From assembly GCA_964057225.1 (NCBI GenBank), contig OZ059897.1, positions 15,252,001-15,316,000 of the forward strand: a stretch of DNA of 64,000 bases, read 5' to 3'. Origin of the DNA: Auanema rhodensis. Taxonomy: Eukaryota; Nematoda; Chromadorea; Rhabditida; Rhabditidae. A program made the translations under genes and the position numbers. A model generated the notes under the pieces. It saw only the letters and a list, made by a program, of their open reading frames with translations. It had not been told where the DNA came from and searched no databases. Numbering within the stretch: the stretch's first letter is position 1; every line of letters starts with the position of its first letter. Below are positions 11,482 to 24,099 of the stretch, one piece after another.

Positions 11482-13656
11482 TCAATCTGGCATTTTGTAT
11501 TTTTATCTTATCCCGGTCAATATTTCTGACCAGTTTTATCTGGTGCCATTAACTATCCTTTCGTTTTTCATCTTTATAGTTCTCTTCTCATATTTTTGAA
11601 ACATTATTTTGTTATAAATCAACTAGACTATTCTAATAATTACATTAAATTCACTATCTTTTAACTTTTTTTTTAAAAATCTTAGTTTTAAATATTTCAT
11701 TTATTCTTCTAATCCCCGTGATTTATTTTTCTTCTTATACAGTTTTTTCTTCTCATTCTATTTCTTAATAATCTATAAATTAAGTTGATGAACATCATTT
11801 AATCTTCCTTTTTTCTTTTATTACCTTGCACATATACATATGTATGTATACTAGTCCATTAAATTATTATTAATATCTTTTATCCTATTAACTATGTGTT
11901 AGTTATACATCCCACATTTAACAAACCTTTTTCAACTTGTTCGTATATCTTGTATCCTGGACTGGTCTTTTCACTATTCTTAGTTATACCTATCAACAAA
12001 TTTTAACAAAAATCCCTTATTCAATTGACGGTGCAATCAGTTATATGTTACAAATAAGAAAATTTACTTAAAATAAACATATTTGCTTATATATAAATAT
12101 ATTTAATCAATATAATATAATAAATATAGTAAGAAATAGAAAAATAAAAGAAGAAGTCAGATGGTCATCATTAAATACTCCCGAAGGAACAAGATATTTA
12201 GTACCAAATAAGTACTATAAGATTATGAAATATGCATCTATTGTTGTGATTTGTCGTTTCCACGACTCACAATTATCAGGAGAATTTGAAATTATTAGTT
12301 CATCTGTTGACCCTAGCTTATCGTCGGAAACTCATAAATTACTATATCGCTTTGTCACTATTTCATATAATTAATCTGATTGTATCTTCAATTCACATTC
12401 CACAAACCGTTCGGATGGCTGGCATTTTTCCTTAAATCGTGGCCCGTTAAGACAAATTTGTTTTCGACGTTGGAAGTTGATAGCTAGGAGGAAGCCTTAT
12501 GTATTGCGGCATTATGAGCCCACCAAATTTCAAGCTTCATGTGCTATCGTTGTCGTCGTCGGAAAGATTAGCTACGAATTGCCAACAATGGATTACCATA
12601 CTAAGCAGAAAGGATTAGATGCAAGTTAGACGCATTGACAAGCTTTACTCTTCTTCTTTTAAGTTACTTCAACTAGATGGAGACAGGAATATGTCTGTAG
12701 GTTATTAAAGGGACCAAATTGAAAGTACAATATATAATTTGAAATATTAAAATTAAAAGTAAATTCATCAAATTATTTATTTTTAAAAGAAAATATTTAT
12801 TCATAATGAATATGAAAAACAAAATGTTAAATAGAAGTTCACTACATCCTCGAAAAATAAAAGAAAAATCTTTTGGTTAAAGACATAAAATAGTTAATTA
12901 CAATGATAAGAATTTTCTTTTGATTATTAAAACTTATTGTTTTACTTATGCATCTGTTGATTTTTAAACTCTTTATATCTTCCTTCTTCAAAAACCTTTT
13001 TTGTTTTAGAAAAGTCTTTTTCATAAAAGAAAAATAATTTAACAAGAACTTAAAAGAACTTTATAAGCCTTTTATCCATAACACAACATACCAAGAACTT
13101 TTTCAATATCTTAATCTTTTTGACTCTTCGTTGCTCTTTCTTTCGGTATTTTATTGTTTTGAACCTATCTTTAACCTATTACATGTAATCCTTTACTCAT
13201 TGTAAACAATTTTAAGATCAGAAAATACTTCAATTGTGATGTAAAATAAATACATTCAGTTGACAAATTATTGTACTTTAATTTCTAAAATAGCTTCTGA
13301 GTTGCCGTTCGGTGAACGTTATGATGGCTTCTTGTCCTCGTATCAGAGCGACTCTCTATTTTAATTGCTCTTTTTGTCTATTTAGGAATACTAGATAAAA
13401 TGAGATTGATGAACGGTCTTCTTTCTTTCCAAATTACTATCTAATAAACTTTTGATTTGTCTATTTTGCCTCTACATCTAGGTAGCTTTTGAATCATCTT
13501 TCACTTGAAAAAATAAAATTTTTGAAATTTCATTGCTTTATCATACTGTCATCTTTTAATTTATATTATTGTCTCCTACGTATTTTAAAGTTTTTATTAA
13601 AATAATTCTGTTTATAATATTTATATTAAAACTTTATAATAATAAAAACTTATAGA
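11482..13656. other. Intergenic, no gene seen
   Basis: AT-rich DNA between the T-box and tetraspanin genes. The small open frames, for example on the minus strand at 12842-13045, are lysine/phenylalanine-rich and look like chance AT-rich frames. A somewhat less AT-rich patch near 12370-12640 shows no coding frame on either strand. Confidence 0.5.
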
Positions 13657-16293
13657 ATGAGTATAGGCCAACAGGATTATTTTTTTTTAGCTGCGACATT
13701 ACTAACTTCGGTATGCTAAGTTATAAAAGTTTTTATAAAATTTCATAACTATTTTATCTTTAAAAAAAAGATTTGAAAATAATAGGTTTATTCTTTAACT
13801 TTTTATTAAATAGAAGTTCTTTATGTGAGCAACATTTTGAAGCCTGATGTTTGGTTTTTAAAGAAACTCATTCATTAATTGAAGCAGTCAAACAATTTAT
13901 GACTTTTTTTTGATAAGCTTATACATTACACGTGTACAAAATACTAATAAATGAAAGTATAAATTATTAAATTAATGTTTAATATATCTAATAACAAAGA
14001 AAATCTAAAAATTTCTTTTTTTTTTAATGTAAAATATTCAATTCCTGCTAGAATACAGTACACTATAAGTTATATTTTTCTTATCATTAAAGATATACAT
14101 AGATACAGTTTCGTTTTTGTCTAGACAGAAAATACAAAATTTGGTCTTCATATCGTACGGTAGTTCAGAAATTTTTAAAATATACAAAGAATTGATAATA
14201 AATACAAAATAGAAAAACAAAATCAAGTCGTTTTAATTATTTTTTCTTACAGTTAGTTGGAGTTGGACTGATGATCGGAGGTTTTTTCCTTCGATTCGGT
14301 CGTGGTTTTGGTGATTTTGTGGTATATGCTAGAAATGTAAGAAACGAATAGAGAAAAAATATCAAAAACATTCTCTCATTTAGGACAATGATTTCCTTGA
14401 ACTTGAACGTCTTGATATGATTTTTGGTCTTTTCACTGCAGCTGCAGGAATTCTCACCCTCTCCTTTTTCTTGGCACTCTTGGCTACATACAAAAAAAAT
14501 AAATTTTTGTTAAAATCAGTCAGTTTAATTTTTTTTTACTTTAATTTTGAAATAATAAATAAAGATATAGTAGTAATGATCTGGCCGAAAACCTTGTTTT
14601 CAAAGCTAATTTTCGAAGGAAAAAAACAAAGATTACACTGAAATTTAGCATTATCAATTGCATTTAGAGTATCAAAAATATAGGAAATATATTAATTGCC
14701 CCCTTTCGCCTTACCTCTCTCAAAGTAGAAGAGGACAAAAAACATTTTTCATATTCAATGAGAACTATCCCGCAACTGTCCTCATATCATACGGGGACTT
14801 GTTTGATCATTTCAAGGAACAATCGAAACAATGTCATCTGTCATGAAATTTTATTTATATATTCCATCATTTCTACAAATTTGTATAAAACTATATTGAG
14901 AGAAACAAGATGCACTGATAACTTTCTAAATTTAGACACATATGTTAAGAGTGTAGGATTAAAAATAATTTTACAGTATTGTGCCCTGATTGCCTTGATG
15001 ATTATAGTCCAACTTGTTGATGGATTATTAGCATTTCAATATTCTGATTCCATCAAACAATTGGCTGATGATGACGCTTTGAACGAATCCCTCCAAAAGA
15101 TGGTTCAAAGGTTTGTTAAAATTCAGTTTAACGTTCGTGTCCCGGAGGGGGTTCCTCCGACACTCTTTCATTTGTGCACTTTTTTTCTATGTCTATCAAC
15201 TAAAAATTGTTAAATGCGGAGCGAAAAGCTAAGCCGATTAAAAAGGTGAAGAGGAGAGTATGACCTGATGTGTCAAAGCAATTTGCAAGTTATATTGACT
15301 TTTTTTTTGAACGCTTTATTTCAGAATCTCAAACAATCAGCCAGGAAATGATATGGAAACTCAATTCTGGCAGCATACCCAGAAAGTGGTAGGTAAAACA
15401 GCGCATTTTGATTAAAAAACTTGAAAGCGCAAGAAAATGAAACTTAATACATTCAAGGTTCCCAGATTAGATTTCAGCCAAGCATGTTTAATTATAATTA
15501 AATTAACGTTGACAGTTTAATTATTTTCCTTTTTTAGCACACTTCCTATAATTAAAAAAAGTTTTCAAAAAATAAATAACGCATATTAGTTAATATGTTT
15601 TAAACTGTTTTCGTGTCCTTGTTCGGAGCAGATATTAAATTAGTACATGAAACACAACCACTCGTGATGCGTGATACACAAGAAATAAAGTACGTGTGAA
15701 ACGAACGTTCTCGGTCTTTATCAAGTCAAAGTTTGTGGGTTATGTGAAATTTATTATTTTTAATGAGACGTATCTGCTCCCATATGGAAATAATTAATGA
15801 TCACATGATTAGAACCTATTTACTAATTATACATCAGTCTATCAGATTGTATTACAGTTCAGTTGTTGTGGAGTAAATGGGTATGAAGACTATGGGCCAT
15901 TAAAAACTAACACCAACGTTCTTATTAGTGTGAACTGTATCGCTCCAAATTACCAGCAGGTTTTCTTAAAAATATTCTGATATCCTCTTTACTTCCTGCA
16001 TATAGGGCTGTGAAAAGCAGATCCGTTCACGAATTTCTCAAGATTCGCAATATCTTGGAGTTAGTTCGATGGCTGTTCTAGTAGTCGAGGCAAGTTTTGT
16101 TTCTTTTCAGTCTTATTTATGACTATTACGGTTAATTGATCGTAATAGATGAGCAGAAACAATATTTAATTAGTCACAACAGGAGCTGTCATCGTTCCAC
16201 TAGATCATATCAACTCTTCATCTTTCTCTATTTTAGATCGTAGCCAGTTTCATGGCGGGATATCGTGCATACCACTTATCCTACGAAGATTGA
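13657..16293 (+). CDS. Tetraspanin
   Basis: Eight exons give 237 aa, the usual tetraspanin length: 13657-13710, 14253-14336, 14384-14518, 14977-15110, 15325-15388, 15858-15959, 16006-16089, 16237-16293. There are four membrane segments: TM1 around LLTSLVGVGLMIGGFFL, TM2 around MIFGLFTAAAGILTLSFFLA, TM3 around YCALIALMIIVQLVDGLLAF and TM4 across SSMAVLVVEIVASFMAGY. The large extracellular loop between TM3 and TM4 has the diagnostic CCG motif (FSCCGVNGYEDYG) plus two further cysteines (VNC and GC), enough for two disulphides. Tetraspanins organise membrane protein microdomains. The last intron begins GAG|GCAAGT, so it is a GC-AG intron; with a GT-only rule the TM4 exon would be lost. The subfamily is not clear. 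The first intron (542 nt) is long for this locus, so a different first exon is possible. Confidence 0.88.
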
Positions 16294-16913
16294 GACCAGT
16301 AGAAGGACATATCGAATGCAATAGACACTGAGGTCTTCATATGCGTAGCTTCCGTGTTTCAAAATCCTTATATCGAAATCAACTTCGCTAAGTTTCAACA
16401 TATTTTCATGTGATATAATATTAGATAGAACAGTAATTATTATGTACAGAGATAGATTTATTGATAATCAATCACAATGAAAGTACTCAAGATACGCCCT
16501 TAGGTTATTATAGACCAGCATGATATATCAACACAGAAGAGCAAATTTACCCAATAGTGATATCGATGTACTAAAAAAAAAGAGCGAGATGATGAGATAT
16601 TCCCGAAAAGTTCTATGCTTTCAATTTTTGCTAACGCATGCGTATATCAATATAATCTTATATACAGACTTGATACAAAGACTAAAATTTACAAATGCTT
16701 AAAACAATAGCACACAACCCGTAATATTGTGTAAATATATCGCTGAGCAACAAAAATCTGGTTAGTTTACCGCACAGTGAAAACGCGGCAAGTTACTCTA
16801 ACGAGAGTAAATAAAACAATTTGATTTGGAAAAATGTCATACCCGAGGAAAAACCGGAAAACAAGCAAGCACAACAACATAATAGTAAGAGAGAAATGAG
16901 ACAAGAAGCCCAA
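16294..16913. other. Convergent intergenic gap
   Basis: About 620 bp between the 3' ends of the tetraspanin (plus) and ZYG11 (minus) genes. It is AT-rich with no supported gene; presumably it holds the two 3' UTRs and polyadenylation signals (an AATAAA-like AGTAAATAAAAC is near 16803). Confidence 0.5.
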
Positions 16914-19900
16914 CTAGGCTACAGCCTGCACATAGTTCACTAAAACGGATGATGCGTCTTCGGAGCCCACGATGTCAGCTCCTCGAAGCCAAGCTGCCTC
17001 AATTTGAGAGGCTAAATCTCGGACAAAGGGATGTGCAGTCTCACTGCGGCTCAGGTTCATACAATACACAGGAACGTCAGATTGTTGCAGCATCGATAGA
17101 TACCTGCAGATTTAGAAACAATTAAATTCAATCACTTTCGTTAAAAGAAAACGAAGAAAGCTACCTACCCCATAGATGCAGCATTTTTTTCTTTATGAGC
17201 CAAAACATGATTAATGCCCCATAAACACCACATTTGAGCCCCACTATAGTTTGTCTCGGACAATATTCTTACAAAAGGCAAGAAGGACCTAAATTTCCGA
17301 AAAAATGTTTAAATGATTTAAGAGAAAATGAAATTACCTGTAGGAGACCATGGCATTTTGAAGATCAGGCCATGACATTATTATAGAAGTTAGTAACGAA
17401 TCAACCATTTCCTTGAAAAGAATTACAATAAGCTAATATAATTGTGAAAAACCTTGGTAATTTTATTATTATTCCATGTGGTACACACAAGAATGTTAGA
17501 TAAAACCCCAGCGGCAAAATAGCTTCGTTCTACACTTCTATTTCTTCCATTTTCATCCCTGTCTGTGAAGTTTCCTTCCAAACAGTCACTGTAATCGAAA
17601 TTTGAAAGTAGGGTCACATGGAGTATTCAAACAGTCAATTCGTCTGTTCTAAATTGTACTCACCACAACGTCTGAAGCCATCGCTCGTTCTCGATTATCT
17701 CCTTTTGAAGGCATGGAACCTCGGCCACATTGTTCTAGAATTGCATTAACTTTTGTTTTGGTGAAAACAATTAGAACAAACCAAGATTCCTAAGACTTTA
17801 GTTTGAATGTTAAAGTGATTCTTAAAAATATTCAAAATTTCAAAACATATTAAAACTCCTCCGGCATCGAAGAAAACCTCACAAGTGGTGGATGATTCAT
17901 CTTAAAAAAAAAACAAATTTAATGTTAAAAACAAATCATATAAGTCAAATATAAAAGTGTAAAAAGACTTACCAGTTAAATTCCAAAGTGCACTTAGAGT
18001 AAATTTAAGAGTAAATATCGAATTTTCAGCATGAGGTCCAGGAGTATTAAGTAATGTCCCTGAAAATAATAAAATATAAGAAGCGAATAGCTTAAAACGA
18101 GTCTGAATTTGAAAATTTCTCAAGCCTAAATATTTGAATTGTCATGGCATTAATTACTAATTATCCCCCTTGGATATAGGCCGGAAAAATCACCAATTTC
18201 CTTCACGTTAGAACTTCCCGCCCAGAGAATTATTCGAAAGCTCAAGGAAAACAAAAGATCATCCATATATGAATTAGAGTGAAACTAGCCAGACTATTCA
18301 AAAGAGAATTTCCGTAAAACGCACTTAGATTATCATTCAGCAGCTGAACTAGATGTCGTACATATCGCTCATCGCCGACCAATTCCTTAGCCTCAGGCGG
18401 TCGCATCTTTGGTGTTACGATCGAAACGATAGCAATAGTCATTCTGAAATCATTGAGCTCTCAGCTAAGTTTATTCAATTAACTGACCTTGCAACCGAAG
18501 CATCCCGACTAGATAGCATGCTTTCAAGTGCAACTTTACAAGTCCGATAGAAATCGACTCCGGGCAATTGAAGAAGATAATCGTTACAGATGGTCAACCA
18601 TACGTTCTTTTGAAGCTGAAATACAACAATGATGTGAACCTTTAAGATTGATGAAAAGCACCTGAACCATTTGACGATATGTTTCGGCAGCATCCAAACA
18701 ACGCTCCATACACTCTTGTACCTCAGAAATCGAGAGTCTTCGTATACGTTTCATTCTTAGAGGCAAACAGTATAAAAATCAAGATTATAGATTATATCTC
18801 ACTTGCACAGGTGATAGAGACAAGCACTTCCGGCCATTTGAACACCGATGTTACCTAAGTGTCTCTTCATTGCTTTGCAAACTATACGAGCACACTCTTT
18901 CACCTACAAACAAAATAATTTCAAAAAAATATCAAATAACTACAACTTACTTCCAAATCGTTAAAATCGTCATACGAACTTTGTAAGCAATAATAAACAG
19001 CATGCAAAGCATGCGAAGTAAAAACATCTCTGAAAACAATAGTACAATGGAAATCATAAACAAATAAAGTTAAAAAGAATAATCTAGATATAAATTACCT
19101 ATCTGTGTCCCAGTACTGCATCAAAGCTTGCATTGCATTCTGCCGATTGGCGCAATTCACAACCATAACTTCTCTAGTGACGGGACTGACATACGAGTGA
19201 CCATCGAGGGGAGTAGCTAAAAAAGTTTTTAAAAGAATAAGAAAAGTTCATAATGATTTATATGAAAGCTTCCCATCAAGGTCACTACATAGAATTGTTC
19301 TTAATTGCCTGACATCATTAGAAATAGCTTTCTAGTTGTCCTTTTGCAACAGTTCAAAAAAGGTAAAAGAAACGTACCCATAACAGAAACTCGTTGTAAT
19401 AAGGGACAGCGTGAAATAATGGTATCTACCATCTCAATGGCCTGATCTATCCCCAAACCAGCTAGTGGATTTCCTGAGATATCAATGGATCGAAGCTCAG
19501 GCCAAGGGCATTCCTTATTATCGTTGAGAATATCCACTACAGCGAGAGCCAAATCAGTATGAGATTCTTGAGATCTGTAAATAAACATAGTCGATATCAT
19601 AACAACTTGCGTACGTGCTAGGTAGGCAACATACGAAACAGATGTCCATTCCAAAACATACCCATCTCCTGCAAAATCTGTTACTCTCTTTGAAATATCC
19701 AAAACTCTAAGAGCACGTAAAGTGGCCAAAGATCTGTGAACACATCCAGTCCGAACTTTCACATTGTGCATAATCAGAACTTCCAATTTACTGAAAGAAT
19801 GATTTATAATTGGGAATAGTTTATAAACATTATGAAAACTGGCTGTATACGTGGGGTCTCTCCTTTTTTGATTTGGTCACGCTACTATTTCTACTCTATT

Positions 19901-21796
19901 TTACCACTTTTGTTCCCGTATTGATGCTCAATGTTAGAAAGTTATTAATTGAATGGATTGTGGAAAGGACACAGCGAAATAGAGAAAGATAAAAGACAAC
20001 AGGGTTATAGATAGGTAGAGTTAGAGAAATAGGCCCTTTCTCTCCTAGGCAGTACGTCTTCCGATGTAATCAACACCAGGGTTCCCTCCGGATTCCCTTT
20101 TACATGTCCAGCAGGTTCCCTTACTTGAAATGATGAAGAATCAGTACTATCACTGCCAACGGGACATGCCAGTTCTTATCAAAAAGAATAAGTGAAATAC
20201 GAGTATGAAAGAAATGTGAGAGAGAAGCTTTTCGAAGAGGTAATGACGTACAAAGACAACCACGGGTACACAAAGAGGGTGATTTCAAGTGAATAGATGA
20301 AAAGGGAAAAGAAGCAGACGAAATTAGAAATCAAGTAAAGATCGAGAGGTAGAAGAACAAAATGAAGTTAGCAAGACACAATAGACAAAAAGAGTCGTAA
20401 GCATTAAAACACCAGGTGATCATAAAAAGGAAATATAACTTACGGAAAGCACCTAAGCCACGTGATGTCAGAAACCATTGTGCCTGTGATATCGATCATA
20501 GTGAGGTTCGGTACAAACGAAGACATATATGAAAGCCATCGTTGACAGATTGGTCGATTCGTGAGGATTAGGCTCTCGAGAGCGGGGAAATTTCGAAGCT
20601 GAAGAATAAAAAAAATTTTGCAAAATGGAAAATAAAAAATACGAAAATAACCAAAGAACTTACAACAAAAGCACATGTGATGCCTCCTACACCTCCAATA
20701 TTCAGGTATCGTAATTTGTTATAGGTTTCCACGTGAAAATTTTTAGCGAATTCCATCAAATTTAAGACCCATTCATGTTCTAAAAAGAGAAAATCAGTAA
20801 CAACTAAAACAACAGACCTGGGATACTTTGTGACTTTTGATGTGAGACATTGACGACTTCTAATTTATTGTAATTACTCATCATTGATAGTGCTGAAGGT
20901 GTGAAGTACTTACTCCTTGAGATGTCGAACTAAAAAATATTTCAATAGTCCATCGAACTTTTTAAAAATTATTTCGGGGAAATGAGATAGTAAATCGTAG
21001 TATCAAATACAGACATAGAAAAGTAAAGTTCATGTATCTGACAAAACAGTACACCATCATCTGGTTGGATCAAGTCTCAGGTAAACTTTCAGATAAAAAC
21101 ACGTTCATGCAATCATGAAAAGAACTGAATAACTTACCCTACTGATTTGGAGATTTGTTTTTGTGAAACACTCGAAAGTGTTTTCATCTAGCTTTCCCAA
21201 ATCGCGAAGTGCTGCGAAAATGGCGTCTCCGATCTGAGTGGGAAGAGGACAATCAATAGGCGGAACACGGCCTGGAAATTTAACCAATCACGTAAAAATC
21301 AAGAAAAAATAAGAGAAATGGCAGTCAAACAGCAGAAAAACGCAAAAGATTTAGTATATGACTTACCATCTCCTATTATATTAGCGAAATGTACTGAACA
21401 GAGTTGATGTAGTGTCGGTACTATCGCGTCTGCCATCCAATGTTCTCTGAAAAGATGTCGTCAGTCAATCAAGAAGCGAAGTCACTGGCGAGAAAGGTAA
21501 GAATATGATGATGAACAGAAAGAGAAAGAAAAGGCGGTGACTAGCAGGCAGCGAACCCTACGATCAGGACATCAATAAGGCAATTCCAAAGATCAAAGGT
21601 AAAGAAAAGCAGAGTGAATTGGAATAAGATGATGGAATATGATGGCGCCAATTATCGTAGAAGATATTCATCATCTGCCAAACCTGTAGAGCTCAACTGG
21701 CTGGCTGAACTTGCGCGATGGCAGGAAACCATCAGCAACCTGGAGTTTAAGTGGGCTTGCACACAGTAAAGAATCATATAGTAAGTGAAGAAGACA
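16914..21796 (-). CDS. zyg-11: ZYG11-family CUL2 substrate receptor (5' exon missing)
   Basis: About 20 exons on the minus strand give some 780 aa, similar to ZYG11B (744). The N-terminal half is leucine-rich ([29 protein letters not shown]). The C-terminal half has armadillo-like repeats with diagnostic blocks: [66 protein letters not shown] and [13 protein letters not shown]. These match human ZYG11B better than ZER1. Family members bring substrates to CUL2-RBX1 ubiquitin ligases; C. elegans ZYG-11 acts in meiosis and embryonic polarity, and ZYG11B/ZER1 read N-terminal glycine degrons. The stop is TAG 16916..16914. The first exon I can support (21684-21796) is open from a splice acceptor (GTCTAG) and reads [20 protein letters not shown]. 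It lacks an in-frame ATG, so at least one upstream coding exon is missing from this model. Intron 19794-20443 is 650 nt. Confidence 0.9.
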
Positions 21797-22129
21797 CTAG
21801 ACAAATAACTTTTCCAATCCCATCAGCGAAACTCTGCCTACGAGGTGATGGTGCTGCCCCCTCCCCTTAACTAACACCAATCATTGACACACTACAGCTA
21901 TCATGTGATCCGCGTGTGTTCGTTTGGATTCTAAACACTATAATCAGCACCAGGGGCAACAGTGATGCTGATGATGAAGGGTGAGAAGATGACGATAATG
22001 AAGACAACGACGACATCATTCATGAATACAACGAAAACGATAACGAAGAAAAAGAAGAAGAAGAAGCAGTAGCAGCAGAAGCAGCAACAACTCAAACAGA
22101 GAAAAGAGAGAAAAGAAGAAACGGAGCGC

Positions 22130-22240
22130 TGTTGTTGGGCCGCAGGGCGCGGCGCGGAGGCGATGACGCATTCAAAAAAACGACAAATGTCACGCAACAA
22201 CGGAACGCGCCCGCGCCGGGGGAGCTACTGGCGCCAAATG
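22130..22240. promoter_or_regulatory. GC-rich island with E2F-like site, probable promoter of ZYG11 gene
   Basis: A short island of unusually high GC and CpG (GGGCGCGGCGCGGAGGCG and CGCCCGCGCCGGGG) in very AT-rich DNA. It lies 330-440 bp upstream of the first recognised ZYG11 exon. At 22229-22239 it contains TGGCGCCAAAT, which on the minus strand reads ATTTGGCGCCA and fits the E2F consensus TTTSGCGC. A second GGCGCCAA lies near 21646, within the gene's first intron. The promoter role is inferred from position and composition only. Confidence 0.45.
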
Positions 22241-22249
22241 CGGGAATGA

Positions 22250-23700
22250 ACTCAGCTCTCATTAGGTTAAGTTCACCCTATTGCTTGCAACGTGCATAGT
22301 CTAGACTGGTAATTCTTCATCGCGAGCGTATCTGCGGTTTTCCTTTCAAAAAACCGACAAATGAAAAGTAAAATTTTATCTGATGTGCTAGACGGGAATA
22401 CCTCTTGTTCGTATTTTCTAGAAAAACAGCAGTTCTTAGCTGTTGAGTTGATAGAACATATGAAAGGGGAGAAAACACGACAGTTGCTATTTTTTTCTTT
22501 TTTCTCTCTCATTGAAGTCGCTTACGTGAAAATTAAGCATTTGCTTTCCGCAAACGAGAATCTCTTTTTCATGACGTCAGTCATTGAGGACGGTTGTATC
22601 TTATTCACCCTTGCTCATTTTCCTTACCCTCTATCTCAACTGTTCGTTTATTCAACAAAAAATTGTTTTCGAGACATTAGTGCTGGAATTCGAATCATTT
22701 TTATTATTTTATTGAATTTTTAAAACGCGAACTACTCTATTGCATGCATATATGACAGCAATGGGAAGGAAAAATTGCAATATATATAAAGGCAGTATTG
22801 CGGCATTGACTGATATACAAGAAGTAATTCAATAAAATCGGATAGCATATTGTTAATCATAGTAATCATGCATATATACGCCGAATGTAAAGCTCTACTG
22901 GTGTAATTCTCTATAAATTAAAAAAGCTTGAAATTTACACTTTTCACTTCTAGAATTTTCCTTTGATTGCGCAAATAATCAAACACTTGCACTATAAATA
23001 GCTATGTCTAATGGTGTGAACATTTGCGAGGTAAACGGATAAAAGACTGTCGAGACCACATGTTACAAAATCCAAAAAAAAAACGTTTAAAAATAATGGT
23101 GAACTACGAAAGGATAGAAAATGAGAAATGAAGTTTAATTTTTAACTATAAATGTCATGCGGACTCTAGATCAAAAATTAGAAAACTGCTTTAAAATATT
23201 TCAAATATTTTCTATATTTATCAATAGTATGCAACAGACTTAAACAAGTAGGGAAAGATGAAATACTATACACAATTCAAGATAAGAAAAAATAAAAAGT
23301 ACTATTCTATCTAAATTAGAAAAAATCAATAACACATGAGATAATTTCGGGTTTTTTGTGACTGATAATCATGCTGGAGATTATAAGTCTTTTTAAGAAG
23401 CAATCTTCGATCATTGGATAGAGATAATATCACAAAAAGTGGAAAGCGAAAAATTAAAAGTTGTGGAAAATGTTTTAGGATTGGACTTATAGGATGATGT
23501 TTAAAAAATAATCAGAAATACTATTTTCATCAGAAGTATATCAGAATAAAAAAGGAAAGGAAACAGAATAATTTTTGCCCATTCACTAGAGGAATTGAGA
23601 ACTTTCAATTTTAATTCAAATCAGGGACCGCTAGCTAGCTGGCTGATACGTCGTGCGTGATAGACGACGGCGTGGGAATTCGAGACAGGGGCGGAGACAG
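22250..23700. other. Intergenic or intronic, nothing supported
   Basis: AT-rich sequence. The 120-aa open frame on the plus strand at 22361-22723 has no recognisable motif or splice partners and overlaps an equally long minus-strand frame. I see nothing to annotate. Confidence 0.4.
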
Positions 23701-23711
23701 CTGATACAAAC

Positions 23712-23971
23712 TTAGACTGCGCAGACGGCATCCCGTCTCCGTAGAGCTGTGTATGAATTAAAATAGACCATTACGGAACCAGAGATAGATCAATTCCCGA
23801 AGAAACAATATAAGCTAAAAAGTGGCAGCTACCGCTAATGCTGGCCAAACTGTTGGGCATAAAGGGAACATTGTCATCGTCATCATCGTCATCGATGTCG
23901 TCGACATCTAAGCGGTGTAGAGAGAGCTTGGGCGTCACAAGGCCGACCACGATTCCCGGACCAGTTTGCAT
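23712..23971 (-). other. Candidate coding exon pair of an unresolved minus-strand gene
   Basis: On the minus strand 23971..23833 is open and starts MQTGPGIVVGLVTPKLSLHR. It continues into an aspartate run (7 Asp) and VPFMPNSLASIS, then a donor G|GTAGCT. After an 86-nt intron an acceptor (ATACACAG) leads to an exon giving, in the matching phase, ALRRRDAVCAV and stop (23714..23712). The region is less AT-rich than its surroundings and its codon choice looks coding. The segment before the ATG also has acceptor-like AGs (GCGCAGCAG|T), so it may be an internal exon rather than the start. Other frames of the second exon are also open. I do not recognise the protein; it could belong to a gene with long introns across 23-27.6 kb. 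Confidence 0.35.
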
Positions 23972-24099
23972 ACTGCTGCGCTACCACTACCCATCACGCA
24001 AACAACTATAGATAGATTGGTCATGATGTGAAATAGGAACAATGAAAAAAGACAGACACACATATATGGTGGAAGAGAAAGAAGCTGTCTTGATCATCG

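Noticed and set aside
19810-19992. 60-aa hydrophobic plus-strand frame inside a ZYG11 intron
   Set aside because: A nested gene was considered, but there is no promoter, splice or family evidence.
22361-22723. 120-aa open frame on the plus strand
   Set aside because: Overlaps a minus-strand frame of similar quality and shows no motif.
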